A DNA stretch of 7,757 nt from Rhodospirillaceae bacterium (GTDB lineage: Bacteria; Pseudomonadota; Alphaproteobacteria; Thalassobaculales; Thalassobaculaceae), in assembly GCA_002701455.1 (NCBI GenBank), contig NZVJ01000012.1, forward strand, positions 1 through 7,757, written 5' to 3'. A program made the position numbers and the translations under genes. Every line of letters begins with the position of its first letter. Within the stretch, counting starts at the first letter, position 1. Shown here piece after piece: positions 6,584 to 7,757 of the stretch. Below the pieces are notes generated by a model, which saw only the letters and a program-made list of their open reading frames with translations, did not search any database and was not told the DNA's origin.

Positions 6584-6607
6584 ATTATGTTACAATGTAT
6601 TTTTTAA
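6579..6607 (-). promoter_or_regulatory. Putative promoter of the minus-strand hydrolase operon
   Basis: Read on the minus strand, a perfect -10 TATAAT (6584 to 6579) lies 17 bases downstream of TTAAAA (6607 to 6602), which matches four of six -35 consensus bases. Transcription would begin near 6572, giving a leader of about 55 bases before the hydrolase ATG at 6516. It overlaps the Shine-Dalgarno region approaching the divergent NIPSNAP gene. The call is by consensus matching only; the -10 box is strong and the -35 box moderate. Confidence 0.45.
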
Positions 6608-6612
6608 AAAAT

Positions 6613-6618
6613 GGAGGT
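6613..6618 (+). promoter_or_regulatory. Strong ribosome binding site that fixes the NIPSNAP start
   Basis: GGAGGT at 6613-6618 is a near-perfect Shine-Dalgarno, with the GGAGG core seven bases before the ATG at 6625. An upstream in-frame ATG at 6595 would add ten residues (MYFLKNGGKF) encoded partly by the Shine-Dalgarno itself. It also lies within the promoter region, so 6625 is preferred. Confidence 0.85.
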
Positions 6619-6624
6619 AAATTT

Positions 6625-6939
6625 ATGATTGTTGACGTTCGAACCTACAACATTATTCCAAGAAAAATGAAGACCTACCTCAATCTATTTGAGCAATATG
6701 CCTTACCTATACAGCGCCGGCATATAGGAGACCCTTTAGGATATTTTATAGTGGAACACGGTCCGTTACACCAGGTTGTGCATTTTTGGGGCTATGATAA
6801 TCTAGCAGATTTAGAAATGCGACGGGCGAAACGTGATGCAGATCCCGATTGGACTGAATATCAGAAGAAAACTGAAGGGCTTGTCGTCAGTCAGGAAAAT
6901 AAATTATGCCGGCCTGCAGATTGGTCGCCAATAAAGTAA
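6625..6939 (+). CDS. NIPSNAP family protein
   Basis: This 104-residue protein of the NIPSNAP family adopts a dimeric ferredoxin-like alpha/beta barrel fold. Bacterial members are mostly uncharacterised and are often found beside catabolic genes. The sequence fits the family pattern throughout: an opening strand VDVRTYNIIPRKMKTYLNLF, then LPIQRRHIGDPLGYF, then the central PLHQVVHFWGYDNLADLEMR, and a C-terminal QENKLCRPADWSPIK. No signal peptide or membrane segment is visible, so it is probably cytoplasmic. The start is chosen on the strong Shine-Dalgarno at 6613-6618. It is transcribed divergently from the hydrolase operon and is followed after 51 bases by the PhyH-family gene on the same strand, with no terminator between them, so the two are probably co-transcribed. 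Family membership is confident; no reaction can be assigned. Confidence 0.88.
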   Translation: MIVDVRTYNIIPRKMKTYLNLFEQYALPIQRRHIGDPLGYFIVEHGPLHQVVHFWGYDNLADLEMRRAKRDADPDWTEYQKKTEGLVVSQENKLCRPADWSPIK

Positions 6940-6990
6940 GGAACTTAAAGAATTAATATTAGCTTTAATCAAACTTTGGAACTCGTAAAA

Positions 6991-7757
6991 ATGAATACAA
7001 CTGAAGCGCTAAGATCTAGTCCTCCTATTCTTACAGAAGAAGAGGTTGAAAATTATAAACAGCAAGGCTATGTGGTTCCTAAGTGGAAATATCCTGCTAA
7101 AAGCATTGAAATGATGCAACGTCTGGTTCAGGAACTTATCGAAGCTAATCCGGATCATTACCAAGAACAACTTGTTTGCCCCCATCTTCCCCAGGGAGCA
7201 ACAAAACCCATGGTTAGTGAAAGACATCAAGATTTTCTTAATTTGGCGATGGAAGAGGGTGTTAGAAAAATTCTTGGACAAATTTTAGGCCCAGACGTGC
7301 TGCTCTGGGGCAGCCAATTGTTTTGCAAGCCCGCGGCTGTGGGTATGGAAATCCCATGGCACCAAGACGGAGCCTACTGGCCGATAAGGCCATTAGCAAA
7401 CATATCAGCATGGATCGCTATCGATAGAGTTAGCCGTGAAAACGCTTGTTTAAAAGTAATACCGGGATCACATTTAAGTGGACTTAAACCTCACCAAATC
7501 GACAGCCGGAAAAATTTAGCACTGGATCGCACAGTCAACCCGGAACATTTAAATAAAGAAGAAGCCGTCGATATTGAATTAGACCCGGGCGAACTAGTCT
7601 TTTTTGACGTTTACTTAATGCACGGTTCCAATGCCAACACATCTGGTGAAAGGCGTGCTGGCTTAGTCTATAGATATATGCCATCTACCAGCCTTTTTGA
7701 TAGGAGCGTCCAAGACAAGATAAATAAATCAGGCCATCTAGTCAGTTATAAAGACCG
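6991..7757 (+). CDS. Phytanoyl-CoA dioxygenase (PhyH) family oxygenase, 3'-truncated by the window edge
   Basis: This is a non-haem Fe(II)/2-oxoglutarate-dependent oxygenase of the PhyH family, which generally hydroxylates small molecules using O2 and 2-oxoglutarate. It has 255 codons from ATG 6991 and is open to the end of the window. The iron-binding facial triad is visible: H124 and D126 in PWHQDGAYW, and H211 in YLMHGSNANTSGERR. R222, 11 residues after the distal His, fits the 2-oxoglutarate carboxylate ligand. CLKVIPGSH (153-161) and LDPGELVFFD (197-206) are typical core strands. The N-terminal part (LTEEEVENYKQQGYVVP) is the standard family opening. The start has only a weak TTGGA about 10 bases upstream, and no separate promoter is evident, so it probably follows NIPSNAP on one transcript. 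Most of the catalytic core is present; perhaps a few tens of residues are missing. The family is confident; the substrate is unknown. Confidence 0.9.
   Translation, partial: MNTTEALRSSPPILTEEEVENYKQQGYVVPKWKYPAKSIEMMQRLVQELIEANPDHYQEQLVCPHLPQGATKPMVSERHQDFLNLAMEEGVRKILGQILGPDVLLWGSQLFCKPAAVGMEIPWHQDGAYWPIRPLANISAWIAIDRVSRENACLKVIPGSHLSGLKPHQIDSRKNLALDRTVNPEHLNKEEAVDIELDPGELVFFDVYLMHGSNANTSGERRAGLVYRYMPSTSLFDRSVQDKINKSGHLVSYKD

Noticed and set aside
6595..6624. ATG at 6595 as the start of the NIPSNAP protein
   Set aside because: It would place the start inside the promoter region and translate the strong Shine-Dalgarno. The ATG at 6625 is correctly spaced from GGAGGT.
7009..7281. Minus-strand open frame of 90 codons with hydrophobic Phe/Leu runs
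   Set aside because: It is antisense to the PhyH-family gene, which has a full iron-binding motif set in the plus-strand frame.

Overview
The window looks like chromosomal DNA of a fairly AT-rich (roughly 40-45% GC by eye) alphaproteobacterium, probably a free-living and possibly marine one. The lineage is inferred from the alphaproteobacterial flavour of the RNase R N-terminus, the rnr-rpmG neighbourhood and a CTTGAC-type promoter in front of rpmG. I cannot name the genus. There is no RNA gene, CRISPR array, insertion sequence or phage gene, and no gene-free stretch longer than about 130 bases.

Layout. (1) Bases 1-2481, plus strand, are housekeeping: a 5'-truncated rnr (RNase R) whose reading frame is open at base 1, then a 132-base gap holding a hairpin and a good promoter, then rpmG (ribosomal protein L33, cysteine-free form). 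(2) Bases 2494-6516, minus strand, form a tight four-gene operon read right to left: an M20-family N-carbamoyl-amino-acid hydrolase, an unrecognised 93-residue protein, a CobW/COG0523 GTPase with a histidine-rich loop, and a dihydropyrimidinase/hydantoinase-like cyclic amidohydrolase. The first three genes are joined by two ATGA stop/start overlaps. The fourth follows after 47 bases with its own Shine-Dalgarno. (3) Bases 6517-6624 are a divergent control region. (4) Bases 6625-7757, plus strand, carry a NIPSNAP-family protein and the first 255 codons of a phytanoyl-CoA dioxygenase (PhyH) family enzyme that runs off the window.

How the genes may work together. A hydantoinase-type ring opener plus an N-carbamoyl hydrolase is the classic pair for converting a cyclic ureide (hydantoin or dihydropyrimidine) to an N-carbamoyl amino acid and then to a free amino acid, CO2 and ammonia. 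Both are metalloenzymes, so the co-encoded CobW-type GTPase may be a metallochaperone for one of them; this is inference. Several active-site positions in both hydrolases depart from the textbook motifs, so the true substrate may not be a standard hydantoin or dihydrouracil. No dihydropyrimidine dehydrogenase, hydantoin racemase or transporter lies in the window. The divergent NIPSNAP-PhyH pair may belong to the same regulon, but only its position suggests this.

The most notable items are the translationally coupled unknown 93-residue protein, the non-standard active site of the amidohydrolase, and the compact divergent promoter region with a 21-base-spaced direct repeat.
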